Assembly: GCF_036324505.1 (NCBI RefSeq)
Contig: NC_086364.1
Span: 20,251,648-20,315,647 of the forward strand
Source of the DNA: Eleginops maclovinus
Lineage: Eukaryota; Chordata; Actinopteri; Perciformes; Eleginopidae
Direction of reading: 5' to 3'
Length of the DNA stretch: 64,000 bases
In this document: piece after piece, positions 61,030 through 64,000 of the stretch
Numbering within the stretch: position 1 is the first letter of the stretch
Layout: every line of letters starts with the position of its first letter
Notes under the pieces: generated by a model
What the model saw: only the letters and a program-made list of their open reading frames with translations
Databases searched by the model: none
Told to the model about the DNA's origin: nothing
Position numbers and translations under genes: made by a program

Positions 61030-62460
61030 TAACCTTTTTACTGACACTTTCTCCAACACTCACACCAAAACCATCTAGACTGATAAATAGCACCACAGGG
61101 AAGAGGAAAGATATGTGTTTGTGATCCTGCTTTGAACTGCCCTTTAAGATTGGCATGAAAATGAATGAGAAGTAATTGTTTTTTCCAGACAATTAAATAA
61201 TATTCATAAATAATGACCGCCACAACCAGTGCATCGGAATACTTCAGTGAGTCTCTTTCTCCTCCCTGGTACTTCTGCAAACGGAAAGTAATCCGACCCT
61301 GAAATGTAATCTAATCACTGGTAATCTCTCCCTGGCCCGTTCTCTGCTGAAATGTAGGTAAATCCAATCTGCAGACAGAACATCTTGAAAGAAATCACAT
61401 TTCAATGTAATGTCCACTCCAGAATCACGCCGTAATAAAATAAACAGCCTTGTTTGGATGTATTTCTGCTTGTTGTTGTTGTTGTTGTGCAACACCAAAT
61501 TTGTATTACAAAACTGGATTTTAATATGAGTCCACGGTACAAATCTCTCCACTGCAACAACATTAAGCATTGTCTTTAGAGGAATTCAATACCAACAACT
61601 AATTCCTGTTTACGGGGTAGTTCCCCTTTTTGACGGGGGATCTATTTCAAAAAAAAGGTTTTCAACTTCAACAGCCTCCAGTCCACATAACCAGTCTTTG
61701 TACCCTTGATATGTTTGCTGAACTTTGAGAAGCAGATGTTCTTTTGCTCATCTGGCAAAGCTGGTGTAACGCTGCCTTCAGGTCCAGTCAGAAATATGCA
61801 ACCTCAAGAGGCATCTAAAGGATCAAATGTTAACAGGTGCCATAGTGTAAGTGATCTATACAAGCCTACCGTACATTTAAACACAACAAGATAGAGCCCT
61901 TAAGTATTAGGTGTTATGTTATGCACATTTTCAGGTTCATATGTGTATTACTGGAGGGTAGTTGGTCTTTGCCTTTGTTGAAAAATTGTTGATTTTAATT
62001 TGGATTTGGAAACACATTTGGCTGATAATCTTCAAAACCCCTCCACTCCACTAGTGCTCTTCAGTCTGTTAGTAAGCTCTGCAGCAGCTGCTCTTACCAA
62101 GTATGTGTTGCATGCAGTATTCAAACAAATTGTGACATACTACTTCATCACAACTCTTAACCTTGACCCTCTGGTTCATATATCTCCCGTGCAAAGGATC
62201 AGTGGGGTCAGAATAGCTGGTAAAGCACGCTGCCTTACATACTGCAGAATGCAACCGGATGCATTTGGACATCCTAGTATTTTTGGTATGCTGCCTTGGA
62301 CACACTGTATTGGGACATACTTACAGTAAGCTAAAACCAGATGTGTTCACTGGTTTGGACTGAAGTGCATTTGGAAAGGTGAGAAAAAACAGACATTGAT
62401 CAGCAAAACAAATCTGAAACTTCGCCTTGGAGCGTATAATATAGCAAAGTGAACGACATA
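61030..62460. other. Intergenic DNA, no gene seen
   Basis: A GTT trinucleotide run (about 61470-61488). The open frame 62000-62329 overlaps sequence that looks like an interspersed repeat (GTATGCTGCCTTGGACACAC) rather than a gene. Confidence 0.5.
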
Positions 62461-62493
62461 GAACTGCAAGACAAAACAAACATTTACACAAGC

Positions 62494-62595
<102 letters not shown>

Positions 62596-62633
62596 TGAGA
62601 AGTGCATATCTCCTCATTTTCAGCTATCTTTCC

Positions 62634-62708
62634 CAGCAGATGGGCGCCTCCATTGTTGAAAATGTATAATCATCAAGGGAGATGCTCTGTCATGCCACAT
62701 AACGTACA

Positions 62709-62720
<12 letters not shown>
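62634..62720 (+). repeat. Direct repeat with 45925-46015
   Basis: GATGGGCGCCTCCATTGTTG, then TAATCATCAAGGGAGATGCT and CTGTCATGCCACATA, as at 45925. Confidence 0.75.
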
Positions 62721-62769
<49 letters not shown>

Positions 62770-62773
62770 ACAC
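62706..62773 (+). repeat. (CA)n microsatellite
   Basis: CA tract with single-base interruptions (CATACA, CACTCA). Confidence 0.9.
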
Positions 62774-62860
62774 CAACATCTTTCATTCTCCTGATCTCTT
62801 GATTATGCAGAGGAGCAGTGATTGTGATTACACCACACCTCATCTATACACACGAACGCA

Positions 62861-62966
<106 letters not shown>

Positions 62967-63093
62967 CACGCTGCTGGTCAAAGAGAAGAGAGAGGGAAGC
63001 TATCTTTGTTCACAAGCCCTGCTTCGAGGATGGTTGGCATGGAGACCAGGCCCTCAAATCTGTCGGCAGATGAAAGGTAGGCGCTCTGTTGCG

Positions 63094-64000
<907 letters not shown>

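Noticed and set aside
62000..62329. 109-codon open frame
   Set aside because: Overlaps what looks like an interspersed repeat; no known protein.

Overview
The window is nuclear DNA of a vertebrate, almost certainly a teleost fish. The protein-coding exons are short with canonical GT/AG introns and match three vertebrate genes residue by residue. The non-coding DNA is packed with CA/GT microsatellites, a Tc1-like transposon, tRNA-derived SINEs and MITE-like repeats of the kind typical of spiny-rayed fish. No bacterial, viral, CRISPR or organellar features are seen.

Layout: (1) 1-5500, plus strand: the last seven coding exons (HECT domain) and 3' UTR of smurf1; the gene starts upstream of the window. 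(2) About 6.1-26.2 kb, plus strand: the complete rnf216 (Triad3) gene. It has 16 coding exons, reconstructed here with every splice phase consistent, giving 1084 codons and a stop. It carries a Tc1 relic, SINEs, very long GT tracts and, in its 5.9-kb intron, a promoter-like cluster with a CTCF-type motif. (3) About 26.2-38.4 kb: intergenic accessory DNA. It holds a decayed multi-exon gene resembling the multicopy SAMD3-like (sterile alpha motif domain-containing 3-like) family of fish, whose last coding exon lies upstream of its first recognisable exon, and between them a nested fold-back element. (4) 38.4-58.9 kb, minus strand: the complete five-exon fscn1 (fascin) gene with a 12.5-kb first intron and a TATA+CRE promoter. 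(5) 58.9-64 kb: intergenic DNA upstream of fscn1, dominated by repeats and four long CA/GT tracts within 750 bp.

Functionally, smurf1 (HECT) and rnf216 (RBR) both encode ubiquitin ligases that work through a cysteine-ubiquitin intermediate. fscn1 encodes an actin-bundling protein. They are ordinary neighbours, not an operon: smurf1 and rnf216 are in tandem, and fscn1 converges on rnf216 across the accessory region. In human, RNF216 and FSCN1 are near each other on 7p22 and SMURF1 is on 7q22, so the block looks like a conserved linkage group.

Nothing here is convincingly a new biological system. The observations most worth follow-up are the exon-permuted SAMD3-like locus, the nested fold-back beside it, the intronic promoter/CTCF cluster in rnf216, and the GT tracts lying directly on rnf216 splice sites. 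Exon coordinates were worked out by eye from splice consensus, reading phase and remembered homologues; no alignment was run.
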